From contig NZ_CP017279.1 in the NCBI RefSeq assembly GCF_001750725.1, positions 2,108,001 through 2,172,000 of the forward strand: a DNA stretch of 64,000 bases. Reading direction: 5' to 3'. Within the stretch, counting starts at the first letter, position 1. Each line of letters opens with the position of its first letter. This document shows, piece by piece, positions 8,943 to 17,134 of the stretch. Source of the stretch: Enterobacter ludwigii. GTDB taxonomy: Bacteria > Pseudomonadota > Gammaproteobacteria > Enterobacterales > Enterobacteriaceae. The notes beneath the pieces were generated by a model that saw only the letters and a list, made by a program, of their open reading frames with translations, did not search any database and had not been told where the DNA came from. The position numbers were made by a program, and so were the translations under genes.

Positions 8943-9814
8943 ACGGAACGATATTAAGCGTTGAACATCTGATGATGCATTTCGGCGGGATCAAGGCGTT
9001 AAACGACGTCAACCTGGACGTGCAGCGCGGTTCAATTACTGCGCTTATTGGCCCAAACGGCGCGGGAAAAACCACCGTCTTCAACTGCCTGACCGGTTTC
9101 TATAAGGCTTCCGGCGGCAATATTTTCTTCAATACGCGCAATAAGACGACCAACGTCATTCAGATCCTCGGGCAAAAATTCCAGCCAGGAGACTGGATCC
9201 ACCCTGCGCAGTTTGGGCAACGCCTGTTCTACAAAATGTTCGGCGGCACTCACCTGGTGAACCGCGCCGGACTTGCGCGCACCTTTCAAAATATTCGTCT
9301 TTTTCGCGAGATGTCGGTCGTGGAAAACCTGCTCGTGGCACAGCACATGCGCGTCAATCGCAACCTGCTGGCTGGGGTATTCAATACGCCAGCGTACCGT
9401 CGGGCGGAAAACGACGCGCTGGACAGGGCCTTTTACTGGCTGGAGGTGGTCGATCTTGTGGAGTGTGCCAACCGCCTGGCGGGCGAGATGTCGTACGGTC
9501 AACAACGGCGCCTGGAGATCGCGCGGGCCATGTGCACCGGCCCGGAAATGATCTGTCTGGATGAACCCGCCGCCGGGCTGAACCCGGTAGAGACACATAA
9601 GCTGAGTAACATTATTCGTTTTCTGCGTGACAACCACGGCATAACGGTATTACTGATTGAGCACGACATGGGGATGGTGATGGAAATATCGGACGACATT
9701 ATTGTGCTCGACCATGGCGATGTGATTGCCCGGGGGAAACCTGAGCAGATCCAGCATGACGAAAAGGTGATTGCCGCCTATCTGGGCACCGATGAAAGCG
9801 AGGTCACTCTATGA
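8939..9814 (+). CDS. livG: Branched-chain amino acid ABC transporter ATP-binding protein (LivG type)
   Basis: A 291-residue ATPase. Walker A GPNGAGKTT, signature MSYGQQRRLE, Walker B MICLDEP and the switch histidine in LLIEHDM are all intact. An insert of about 40 residues between Walker A and the Q-loop is typical of the LivG branch. ATG overlaps the livM stop (ATGA), and its own stop overlaps livF in the same way, indicating translational coupling. Confidence 0.9.
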   Translation: MNGTILSVEHLMMHFGGIKALNDVNLDVQRGSITALIGPNGAGKTTVFNCLTGFYKASGGNIFFNTRNKTTNVIQILGQKFQPGDWIHPAQFGQRLFYKMFGGTHLVNRAGLARTFQNIRLFREMSVVENLLVAQHMRVNRNLLAGVFNTPAYRRAENDALDRAFYWLEVVDLVECANRLAGEMSYGQQRRLEIARAMCTGPEMICLDEPAAGLNPVETHKLSNIIRFLRDNHGITVLLIEHDMGMVMEISDDIIVLDHGDVIARGKPEQIQHDEKVIAAYLGTDESEVTL

Positions 9815-10527
9815 ATGAGCCGCTGCTGGCATTTCGCGAGGTGGATGTGTTCTATGGCGTGATTCAGGCGCTGAAGCAGGTATCCCTCGAAGTGCATAAA
9901 GGGGAAACGGTGGCGCTTATCGGCGCGAATGGCGCGGGTAAATCGACATTGCTGATGTCTATTTTTGGCCAACCGCGTATTCGTAACGGGCAAATCCTGT
10001 TTTGCGGCGAAGACATCAGCCATAAATCTACCCACTATGTGGCCTCCGGCGGCATAGCGCAGGCACCCGAGGGGCGGCGTATTTTTCCGGATATGACGGT
10101 TGAAGAGAACCTGCTGATGGGGACCATTCCTGTCGGCAATCAATTTGCCGCCAACGATATGCAGAGCATGTTTGAGCTGTTCCCGCGCCTCAAAGAACGC
10201 CGTAAACAGCGAGCCATGACCATGTCCGGCGGAGAACAGCAAATGCTTGCCATCGCCCGCGCGCTAATGAGCCGCCCTAAACTGCTACTGCTGGATGAAC
10301 CCAGCCTGGGTCTGGCGCCCATAGTGGTTAAGCAGATCTTCCAGACGCTGCGCGAGCTGGCTCGCAACGGCATGACCATTTTTCTGGTAGAGCAAAATGC
10401 GCATCATGCTCTGAAGCTTTCTGACCGTGGCTACGTCATGGTCAACGGGCAAATTCGCCTCAGCGGCAGCGGCGAGGAGTTGCTGGGAAACCAGGAGGTA
10501 AGAAAAGCCTATTTAGGCGGAGTGTAA
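9811..10527 (+). CDS. livF: Branched-chain amino acid ABC transporter ATP-binding protein (LivF type)
   Basis: A 238-residue second ATPase of the heterodimeric pair. Walker A GANGAGKST, signature MSGGEQQMLAIARAL, Walker B LLLLDEPSLGLAP and the H-loop region FLVEQNAHHA are present. It is last in the operon. No clear rho-independent terminator is visible in the 90 bp that follow, before the convergent cspH. Confidence 0.9.
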   Translation: MNEPLLAFREVDVFYGVIQALKQVSLEVHKGETVALIGANGAGKSTLLMSIFGQPRIRNGQILFCGEDISHKSTHYVASGGIAQAPEGRRIFPDMTVEENLLMGTIPVGNQFAANDMQSMFELFPRLKERRKQRAMTMSGGEQQMLAIARALMSRPKLLLLDEPSLGLAPIVVKQIFQTLRELARNGMTIFLVEQNAHHALKLSDRGYVMVNGQIRLSGSGEELLGNQEVRKAYLGGV

Positions 10528-10619
10528 TTCATACGCATGTCGCGCATAACTGTAAATATATGTCAGGCGATGCGACGCGGATGATTCAATATACCGCTAT
10601 TAACATCTTCGCTGATTAT

Positions 10620-10832
10620 TTATGAAAGATAGACATTTGCGGCCATCGGTCCGCTGAGTCCGTTGATACGACAGAACTCAACGCGAATCCCGGGAAGGAG
10701 CGTTTCTTTTTCGTTGTTATTAAAGGCTGAAATGTGGAGAAAAACGTCCTTTCGACCATCTGAAGGGATGATTAGGCCTTTGCCACTGTGCATATCAAAA
10801 CTTTTGACAATTCCTGTCATTTTACGAGACAA
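10620..10832 (-). CDS. cspH: Cold-shock-like protein CspH
   Basis: A 70-residue cold-shock domain protein matching E. coli CspH in length and sequence ([10 protein letters not shown]...AANVYLS). The TTG at nt 10832 is taken as the start: it gives exactly the CspH N-terminus and has an AGAGGA ribosome site. The usual RNA-binding motif 1 (KGFGFI) is altered to GKGLII, and motif 2 reads DVFLHIS, typical of the less canonical CspH branch. Divergent from cspG, the same arrangement as in E. coli, although there the pair lies elsewhere on the chromosome. Confidence 0.85.
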   Translation of the reverse strand: MSRKMTGIVKSFDMHSGKGLIIPSDGRKDVFLHISAFNNNEKETLLPGIRVEFCRINGLSGPMAANVYLS

Positions 10833-11117
10833 ATAAGATCCTCTTAGAAAACATGCATTAACTATACACACAAATTAATTTTAAGCTAATGCAGCGTGAC
10901 ACTTTTTATGTGAGCCTTCCGGAAGGCTAAAATAAAAATTGCTAATTCTCCCTCCTCATGCATTAATGAAGTCGTTGGTTTAATCCACACACGAGCGTAA
11001 AAAATTTTACCCGGCAGTCCTCATAACCAGGCGCTATCGCTGATATCCCCTCCTTTTGAGTCCATACGTTTAATATTATACGTTTCTTATCATTTCAAAT
11101 ACTCACAAGGAGTCTGC
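10833..11117. other. Divergent cspH-cspG leader region
   Basis: No protein gene is seen. It holds the long 5' leader expected of cold-shock genes, a perfect 16-bp palindrome (AGCCTTCCGGAAGGCT, nt 10913-10928), a candidate promoter for cspG (TTGCTA - 17 bp - ATTAAT) and a cold-box-like stretch. An AAGGAG ribosome site lies just before the cspG ATG. Confidence 0.65.
10939..10967 (+). promoter_or_regulatory. Candidate cspG promoter followed by cold-box-like leader
   Basis: TTGCTA and ATTAAT are 17 bp apart. Transcription would begin near nt 10974, giving a leader of about 145 nt. GGTTTAATCCACACA at nt 10977-10991 matches 10 of 15 positions of the E. coli cspA cold box (GGTTTGACGTACAGA). Prediction only. 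Confidence 0.4.
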
Positions 11118-11336
11118 ATGTCTTCAAGAATTATAGGTTTGGTTAAGTGGTTTAACGAAGATAAAGGTTTCGGTTTTATCTCTCCTGTCGATGGCAGCAA
11201 AGATGTGTTTGTGCACTTTTCTGCTCTGCAGGGTGATGATTTTAAAACTCTCTTTGAAGGCCAGAAGGTCGAATTTGCTATCCAGAGTGGCGAAAAAGGC
11301 CCTGCTGCTGCAAGCGTAATACTTTGCGATAGATAA
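11118..11336 (+). CDS. cspG: Cold-shock protein, CspG-like
   Basis: A 72-residue CspA-family protein with both RNA-binding motifs (KGFGFI and VFVHFSA). It is closest by eye to E. coli CspG ([20 protein letters not shown] and LFEGQKV are shared). The divergent cspH and the ymcF-like gene downstream reproduce the E. coli cspH-cspG-ymcF neighbourhood. These proteins melt mRNA secondary structure during cold adaptation. CspB or CspI remain possible labels, since the paralogues differ little. Confidence 0.8.
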   Translation: MSSRIIGLVKWFNEDKGFGFISPVDGSKDVFVHFSALQGDDFKTLFEGQKVEFAIQSGEKGPAAASVILCDR

Positions 11337-11633
11337 AGTTATCACGGACCCGCGATCACGATGATGGATTTTTCCTGAGTAGACGGGTCCTGGATTAGAA
11401 GGCTTTTTCTGAGCAACAGGTCAGCATATTTTTCTCGTAGAAAGAGTGTGCTGACCGATGTGATGAAGTGCAGGTCTGCTGCACGAAGAGTCTTAAAGCA
11501 GAAGCGAGCTGCTTGTAAAATATCAAAGTGCGTAAGAGGTCAGGCAACCTCCAAAAGCATCACTTCTTCAATGTTGCTTTGCCAAATGAGATCGTCTGTA
11601 AAGACGCAAATTCATCATCTGGCAAATGCATTT
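11337..11633. other. Structured region downstream of cspG without a supported gene
   Basis: The reading frames here do not look like genes. Two inverted repeats stand out: GGACCCG...CGGGTCC at about nt 11345-11390, and the hairpin at nt 11419-11456. A 3' UTR structure or small RNA is possible; no promoter or terminator is convincing. Confidence 0.5.
11419..11456 (+). repeat. Perfect hairpin downstream of cspG
   Basis: GGTCAGCA pairs with TGCTGACC, and inside it TTTCT pairs with AGAAA around a CGT loop. No T-tract follows, so it is not a standard terminator. Confidence 0.7.
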
Positions 11634-11798
11634 TTAGAATTTTTGAGCGGTTTTGAAAAGAGTGCTGCAGTGTGGGCAGACAAGTTGAGCCCCTTTTTGT
11701 ACACGGCTGAAACTATGCTCAGAGTCTTTTGAACAGTTTGGACATGGACATTTTACTAAGTAATTGCGACGGAATTGTGTATTTTTACGTCCTGACAT
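11634..11798 (-). CDS. Small zinc-ribbon protein
   Basis: A 54-residue basic protein (MSGRKNTQFRRN...) with two CPxC-type pairs (CPCPNC at about residues 17-22 and CPHC near residue 42) that would fold as a zinc ribbon. The Met at nt 11798 is chosen because CAGGAG stands 6 bases before it; longer in-frame starts lack a ribosome site. I do not recognise an E. coli homologue. It faces cspG, and a second CPCC-type small protein is encoded on the other strand upstream, so a cold-shock link is likely but unproven. Confidence 0.6.
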   Translation of the reverse strand: MSGRKNTQFRRNYLVKCPCPNCSKDSEHSFSRVQKGAQLVCPHCSTLFKTAQKF

Positions 11799-11929
11799 AG
11801 ACATCTCCTGATTTAAACGACTGTCACCATACACGTTCACGAAGATGATTGCTTGCTTTTATTTCCGAATGATTGCAAAAACCAAAGAAAGTACAAATGC
11901 AACGCTTTTTCGAAAATTAAATACCGCTA

Positions 11930-12124
11930 ATGTTAAAAAAGGTAAATGATATCAACTTAAATATTCACTTCAGATGCCCATGTTGTCATGGCTCCCAATA
12001 CAGAACGTCGATTTTTGATGTGTCTGAAAAAAATCCGTATGGCGCTAAATGCATTTTCTGCAAATCGACGATGACATTCGCAGACAGACCTGACAGCCAG
12101 ACAAAAATTTTCGCGCCGTCCTGA
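11930..12124 (+). CDS. ymcF: YmcF/YnfQ-like small cold-shock protein
   Basis: A small protein with two zinc-binding pairs (CPCC and CIFC) that matches E. coli YmcF closely through HFRCPCCHGSQYRTS and GAKCIFCKSTM. YmcF and its homologue YnfQ were identified by proteomics as cold-shock small proteins. The ATG given (64 residues) has no ribosome site. Alignment to YmcF places its first residue on the ATC codon at nt 11951, which has AAGGT seven bases upstream, so a non-AUG start giving 57 residues is quite possible. Confidence 0.75.
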   Translation: MLKKVNDINLNIHFRCPCCHGSQYRTSIFDVSEKNPYGAKCIFCKSTMTFADRPDSQTKIFAPS

Positions 12125-12181
12125 TTCCCCTCGCCTTCACAGAGAAGGTGCTTAAGCAGATAACGACCAACAAGGTGAGAT

Positions 12182-12409
12182 ATGAAGAAAGTCATCGTCT
12201 TTTTCAATGGTAAACCGAGCAATGTTGTCACCGTGCTTAAGGGTATTACATCCATACGGCAGGAATATCCGAATGGTGAAGCGATAAACCTGCAGATAAT
12301 GTCCGCAGGTTTTCCTTCTCTGACCGGCGATCATGAAGTGGTATATGTGGCGTCGGACAGGGAGCTGACTTCTCAGGAAATTCTGGATGCGGCTAAGAAA
12401 TATTTATAA
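12182..12409 (+). CDS. Hypothetical 75-residue protein of the cold-shock cluster
   Basis: An AAGGTGAG ribosome site precedes the ATG by a few bases and the frame has gene-like composition. The protein begins with a beta-strand-like run (KKVIVFFNG) and ends in a charged helix (SQEILDAAKKYL); it has no signal peptide, membrane helix or cysteine. I do not recognise the family. It lies 57 bp after the ymcF-like gene on the same strand and may be co-transcribed with it. Confidence 0.55.
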   Translation: MKKVIVFFNGKPSNVVTVLKGITSIRQEYPNGEAINLQIMSAGFPSLTGDHEVVYVASDRELTSQEILDAAKKYL

Positions 12410-12600
12410 TTATTCTGAATGTATGGCTGTTCTTGTAGATGCCCTTATTTAAGGGTAATCCCCTTCTTATTTGTGCTGCTAACATCTTTTGTTTACCCTC
12501 CCCGCGTTAAAAATCTTATACGGAATGAATAATACGTTAACGCTATCGCGAACAAACACATCCCTAATAGACTTAATTGCGTCATAATGTGTCAGGTGGC

Positions 12601-13329
12601 TTATTGTCTCAGCCCTGATTCATTCAGTTGTGTGTCAGACACAATATGCGTTACCTCATCCAGGTGCCCAATTCTGGCCTCCCCTGAACGATTAAACTTA
12701 CTCTTATCTATCAACAATAAAGACTGAGAAGCGCGCTTGAGTAGCAGCGATTTGAAGCCAGCGTTGACACTGTTGGAATCCCACAACCCTCCATGACTGT
12801 CTATCCCTTCGCAGGAGAAGATAAACAGGTCGATGTCCAGCAGTTTAAGTTGTGAAATCAACGAGGGGTTAACGTAGCAGCCATACTTACGCTCGAGTTT
12901 ACCGCCGGAGCTAATAAGTTGAATCTGTTCACGTTTGCCCAGTTCCAGGCAGATGGGGTGACTGTTAGTAAAGACCTGAATATCGATGTCAGGCAGTTGA
13001 CGCGCAAGGTACCAGCAGGTTGAGCTGGCATCCAGGGCAATGACCATCCCGGCTTCAATCCACTCCATCGCTTCTCTGGCGATATCCGCTTTATGCGTGA
13101 AGTGGCTCTTAAGGCGAATATGAAAAGGATCGCCGCTGTCCTGGTTTTCCCGGTGAATATATTTCGCCCGACCGTGGTTGCGCAGCACTTTTCCCTGCGC
13201 CTGCAGTTCGCTGAGATCGCGGCGAATGGTCTCTTTACTGACGTTAAGCTGGGTGGATAAAACGTCCGTCGTCAGACTATGATGCTGAATCAACAGGTCG
13301 ATTATCGTTTGCTGACGTGCCTCTTTCAT
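12601..13329 (-). CDS. fucR: L-fucose operon activator FucR
   Basis: A 242-residue DeoR-family regulator with an N-terminal helix-turn-helix (VSKETIRRDLSELQAQGKV) and a C-terminal sugar-phosphate sensing domain. It matches E. coli FucR throughout. FucR activates the fuc genes in response to L-fuculose-1-phosphate. It is the last gene of the fucPIKUR order, as in E. coli. The 190 bp downstream show a small CCCTTA-TT-TAAGGG palindrome but no clear terminator. Confidence 0.93.
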   Translation of the reverse strand: MKEARQQTIIDLLIQHHSLTTDVLSTQLNVSKETIRRDLSELQAQGKVLRNHGRAKYIHRENQDSGDPFHIRLKSHFTHKADIAREAMEWIEAGMVIALDASSTCWYLARQLPDIDIQVFTNSHPICLELGKREQIQLISSGGKLERKYGCYVNPSLISQLKLLDIDLFIFSCEGIDSHGGLWDSNSVNAGFKSLLLKRASQSLLLIDKSKFNRSGEARIGHLDEVTHIVSDTQLNESGLRQ

Positions 13330-13354
13330 TTTTTCTCACCCATCATTCGATACA

Positions 13355-13372
13355 CGCCCGCGCTGGCGGGCG
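13355..13372. repeat. GC-rich hairpin between fucU and fucR
   Basis: GCCCGC-GCTG-GCGGGC sits in the 56 bp between the two genes, without a T-tract. It may shield the upstream mRNA or lower read-through into fucR. Confidence 0.6.
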
Positions 13373-13385
13373 CACCGGCATGAGA

Positions 13386-13808
13386 TTACGGCGTTACCCC
13401 CTTTTTTAAAAGAATATTCCCGTATTTAGCACACTCCCCTGTGACAACGATCGCAAAGGATTTTTTGGCACGTGCGTAAAACGCATAGCGGTCAATGCGG
13501 GTAATTGCCGGACAGGGTGCCTGACGTGAAAGCGCATCGCGATAGCGAGCCTCAACACGGGGATCGAGGGAGTCACCCTCAACTGCAGCCATCATCACCA
13601 GTGGCGGCGCGTAGCTGTCGAGCTCAAACAGCGGGATAATCGCATGCAGCAATTCGCTGACCTTTAGCCCATCGGCACGTATAACCTGCGGTCCCATAGT
13701 GTGGGCGGGGAAATGGGCATCAGAAAAAATAATCTCATCGCCGTGGCCCATTTCGGCCAGGACTTTCAGTAGTTCAGGTGATATTAACGGTGAAATCGTT
13801 TTTAACAT
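13386..13808 (-). CDS. fucU: L-fucose mutarotase FucU
   Basis: A 140-residue RbsD/FucU-family protein that interconverts alpha- and beta-L-fucose, speeding supply of the anomer used by the isomerase. The start [10 protein letters not shown] gives exactly the length of E. coli FucU; a longer frame upstream is only an overlap with fucK. The conserved His ([14 protein letters not shown]) and Tyr ([10 protein letters not shown]) active-site segments are present. One base separates it from fucK. Confidence 0.95.
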   Translation of the reverse strand: MLKTISPLISPELLKVLAEMGHGDEIIFSDAHFPAHTMGPQVIRADGLKVSELLHAIIPLFELDSYAPPLVMMAAVEGDSLDPRVEARYRDALSRQAPCPAITRIDRYAFYARAKKSFAIVVTGECAKYGNILLKKGVTP

Positions 13809-13809
13809 C

Positions 13810-15228
13810 TCAAACTCCCTCAATCGGTGCAGATTCGGTTTCCGGAAAGAAGTAGCGGTACTGATAATGCATCTGCGCTCTGGCGTGTTCCGGGCTCGTA
13901 AATTCTCCGACCCCGTACCAGCCAAACAGGGCTGCCCCCGCGACAGTGGTTTCTGCATCATCAAGTACCTTGATGGGGATGCCGAGCATATTGGCTTTGA
14001 TCTGGTTCCACAGCATGTTACGGCTGCCACCGCCGACCAGCAGCAGTTCAGTCGCGTTGAAGTGACCAATCTTTTCCAGCGTGCGCAGATTCTGCGCCAG
14101 CTGCCCGGTGAGGCCCTCCAGCGCAGCGCGATAAAAATGACCGCGTGTGGTGTTGAGTGTGACGCCCTCCCAGCCCGCATGCTCACAGCCGAGGAGATCA
14201 CAGTGCATTTTCACCCCTTCGGACCCCATGGGTATGCGGCGGGCTGTCTCAATCAGCGTTTGCCAGGGCGTCTCTTCGGTCCAAAGCAGTTTACGTACCC
14301 ATTCAAGTACGCCCGATGCCAGCCACTGCATGCCAGGGTTATACAGCCCTGGCTGGCTGTCCAGTTCGCAGGTAGAACCGACGTAGCGACTGAGCAGCGG
14401 CGTGTTGACCTGCGCACTACGCACCATCAGGATCTCCCATGTTCCCGAGGAGAGGACGGGTTCATCCGGCGCGGCACCTGCACCAAACAGCGCAAACTGG
14501 GTATCGTGTCCGGCGGAAATCACCGGGATACCGGCGGGTAGGTCAAGCCATTGGGCAGCATCAGACTGTAAATTACCGACGAGCTCACCGGCTTCCACCA
14601 GACGTGGGAAGAGCCGACGCGGCAAACCCGCCGCCTGAAAAATTTCATGACTGAAATCGCGCTGTTGAATATCCAGCATCTGGCTGGTCCCTGCCATAGT
14701 AACGTCGGTGGTGAATTCGCCGGTCAGACGGTGGTTAATCAGCGACGAGATAAACAGCCAGGCGTGTGCCTGTTCCAACAGCTGCGGGTGATTTTCTTTT
14801 AGCCACACCAGCTTATACAGCGTATTGAAGCCAAATGCCCCCACGCCGGAAATGTCCTGAAGCCGCTGAGGTGACAGCAAGCGGCCAATATTTTTCATCA
14901 CTTCGGCGGTGCGTGGGCATTTCCAGCTGATGATTGGGTAGAGCAGCCTGCCGTGCTCATCGACCAGCGCGCCATCAACGCCGAAGGTGGTCACCGTGAC
15001 GCCGCGAACGTGGCAGTTTGCCAGACTCGTCTTCAGCGAGCGGCAACAGTCCGCGAAGCGTTGCATAATGGCCTCGAGAGACCACTGGTGCCAGGCGTTA
15101 TTTTCTATGGCGATGTCGCTGGCATTTGCCGTAGCGGCACGGGCGATAATTTTGCCTTGCCGGTTAACGGCAATGACCCGGATATTGGTCGCTCCGCAGT
15201 CGAGAACCAGAATAACCTCTTGTTTCAT
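13810..15228 (-). CDS. fucK: L-fuculokinase FucK
   Basis: A 472-residue FGGY-family carbohydrate kinase that phosphorylates L-fuculose to L-fuculose-1-phosphate. The start [14 protein letters not shown] is chosen by agreement with E. coli FucK and by a ribosome-site-like AGGAGT upstream; 26 further in-frame codons are not used. The N-terminal phosphate loop (DCGATN), the central [10 protein letters not shown] and the C-terminal LLVGGGSRN nucleotide motif are intact. Confidence 0.95.
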   Translation of the reverse strand: MKQEVILVLDCGATNIRVIAVNRQGKIIARAATANASDIAIENNAWHQWSLEAIMQRFADCCRSLKTSLANCHVRGVTVTTFGVDGALVDEHGRLLYPIISWKCPRTAEVMKNIGRLLSPQRLQDISGVGAFGFNTLYKLVWLKENHPQLLEQAHAWLFISSLINHRLTGEFTTDVTMAGTSQMLDIQQRDFSHEIFQAAGLPRRLFPRLVEAGELVGNLQSDAAQWLDLPAGIPVISAGHDTQFALFGAGAAPDEPVLSSGTWEILMVRSAQVNTPLLSRYVGSTCELDSQPGLYNPGMQWLASGVLEWVRKLLWTEETPWQTLIETARRIPMGSEGVKMHCDLLGCEHAGWEGVTLNTTRGHFYRAALEGLTGQLAQNLRTLEKIGHFNATELLLVGGGSRNMLWNQIKANMLGIPIKVLDDAETTVAGAALFGWYGVGEFTSPEHARAQMHYQYRYFFPETESAPIEGV

Positions 15229-15246
15229 AGCAACTCCTGAAACGTC

Positions 15247-15276
15247 GCCGGCTAACGTGTCGCTTATCCGGCCTGC
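15247..15276. repeat. REP-like palindrome between fucK and fucI
   Basis: Reads GCCGG...CGCTTATCCGGCCTGC, close to the tail of the enterobacterial REP consensus. Confidence 0.55.
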
Positions 15277-15293
15277 AATTCGGTGTTTTACAG

Positions 15294-15318
15294 GCCCGGT
15301 AAACATACGCTACCGGGC
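15294..15318. repeat. Perfect 8-bp stem-loop between fucK and fucI
   Basis: GCCCGGTA pairs with TACCGGGC around a nine-base loop. With the neighbouring REP-like element it makes a BIME-like unit that could stabilise the 3' end of the fucPI message. Confidence 0.6.
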
Positions 15319-15329
15319 AAAGACGTTAC

Positions 15330-17104
15330 TCAACGTTTGTACAGCGGGCCATAGTTTTGACAGGCGCGGTAATCCTGGCCTTCGCTATCCATGCCGTGCG
15401 CAGCCCAGGCGGAAGGACGATAGACCTTCGACTCTTCCACGTTATGCATGCAGACCGGAATTCGCAGCATTGATGCCAGGGTGATGAAGTCAGCGCCAAC
15501 GTGGCCGATGGTCAGCACGCCATGGTTTGCCCCCCAGTTCGCCATCACGGAATAAACGTCGGTAAAGGGACCTTTACCCGTCAGACGTGGCGCAAACCAG
15601 GTGGTCGGCCAGGTTGAGTTGGTACGGGCGTCAAGCTGATCGTGCATCTCTTTCGGCAGTTCCACGCTCCAGCCTTCTGCAATCTGCAGAACCGGGCCAA
15701 GACCTTTGATGATATTCACGCGAGTCATGGTGAACGGCACGCCGCCTTCCGTCAGGAAGCGAGAAGAGAAACCGCCGCCGCGGAAATATTCATGTATCGC
15801 CGGACACCATTCGGTGGCCGCCAGGCAGGCATCAACCTCCTGCTGGCTAATGTCCCAGAATGGCTTCATCGTTGGCTTGCCATCGCTGCCGCGCTGTTTG
15901 CATGAGCCATCGAGAGCCGCAGAGCCGGAGTTGATCAGGTGGATAATACCCTTCTCAGCCAGACCGCTGAGCGGTTGACCGGTCACGCGCGCTACCGCTT
16001 CTGGAGACCAGTAGGTGCGCACGTCGGCGAACACCTGTGCTGTGCCGGTCAACTGGTGGCCCATTAGCATCGCCACGCCGTTGAGGCTGTCATTTTCGGT
16101 CGCGACGACAAAGGGTTCACGCACGCCATTCCAGTCAAAGGAACTGTTAAGCAACGCTTCGGCGGTATCGCCGTTCGGGTATTGATCGGTCCAGTGACGC
16201 TGGCCCTGGAAGCCTGCCGCAATGGCGTTGTAGCCCAGCGATTCTTCCACCCGCCCTTTTTCCGCCAGTGCTGGGTTGCCCTGCATCATGTCGCGGATAC
16301 ACATCGCCATCAGCAGGCTCTCTTTCAGCACCTCACGGTTTTGCGCTTCGTTACGCTTATACTGCTGCGCGTTCTGGTCTTCGCCGTAGCGGAAGTTTTT
16401 GTCCGCCCAGGCCAGCGCCATTTCCAGTTCGGTTTCATCGAAGATTTTCTGATCAATGCGGCGGCGCAGTTCAGTCATATCAACTGCCTGTACCTTCATC
16501 CCTAGCCAGGATTCGAAGAAGTTAGGGTCGACGATGGAACCGGCAATCCCCATCGACACCCCCCCAATGGAGAGATAGCTTTTCCCTTTCATACTGGCGA
16601 CGGCTAAACCGGCACGCGCAAAGCGCAGCAGTTTTTCCTCAACATCTTCGGGAATCGAGGTGTCGTCGGCGTCCTGGACATCATGACCATAAATAGAGAA
16701 TGCCGGAATCCCTTTCTGGCTGTGTGCAGCCAGCGCGGCGGCCAGATAAACGGCACCCGGACGTTCAGTCCCGTTAAAACCCCAGATGGCTTTCGGTCGC
16801 ATGGGGTCCATATCGATCGTTTCACTCCCGTAGCACCAGCACGGCGTCACGGTGATGGTCACGCCGACGTTCTGGCTGCTGAATTTTTCTTCAAGGCGGC
16901 AGATTCGGCCATCCCCGCAATGCAACCGTCAGCAATGACGCATTCAATTTGCTCGCCGTTGGGGTGACGAAGCTTTTCAGTGAGCAGCGCGGCGGTGGCG
17001 TTGGCCATATTCAGGGTTTGCTCCTCCAGAGACTCACGAACCCCCATACGACGACCATCAATCACCGGACGGATACCTATTTTCGGTAAGCTGATTTTTT
17101 TCAT
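15330..17104 (-). pseudogene. fucI: L-fucose isomerase FucI, broken by a -1 frameshift
   Basis: FucI converts L-fucose to L-fuculose with Mn2+. Two adjacent frames together cover the full family length (about 590 residues). The first 70 residues read in one frame from [10 protein letters not shown] to [10 protein letters not shown]; the rest continues in another frame from [10 protein letters not shown] to the end. At nt 16893-16894 the strand reads GCC GCC TT GAA GAA where E. coli-type proteins need GCC GCC TGC GAA GAA, so one base is missing in a cysteine codon. The first frame then runs into a stop after 11 wrong residues. The remainder has no further lesion, so this is either a recent mutation or a sequencing error. 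Confidence 0.85.
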
Positions 17105-17134
17105 GACAGATCCCTCACGTTTTCGGATACAGGT

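Noticed and set aside
11448..11732. A 94-codon plus-strand frame downstream of cspG
   Set aside because: It runs through the hairpin and over the zinc-ribbon gene, has no ribosome site, and its composition is unlike a gene.
13699..14541. A 280-codon plus-strand frame across fucU and fucK
   Set aside because: Shadow of two well-matched fuc genes.
16859..16925. Programmed frameshifting in fucI
   Set aside because: No heptameric slippery site or following pseudoknot is evident and the family is read in one frame, so mutation or sequencing error is simpler.
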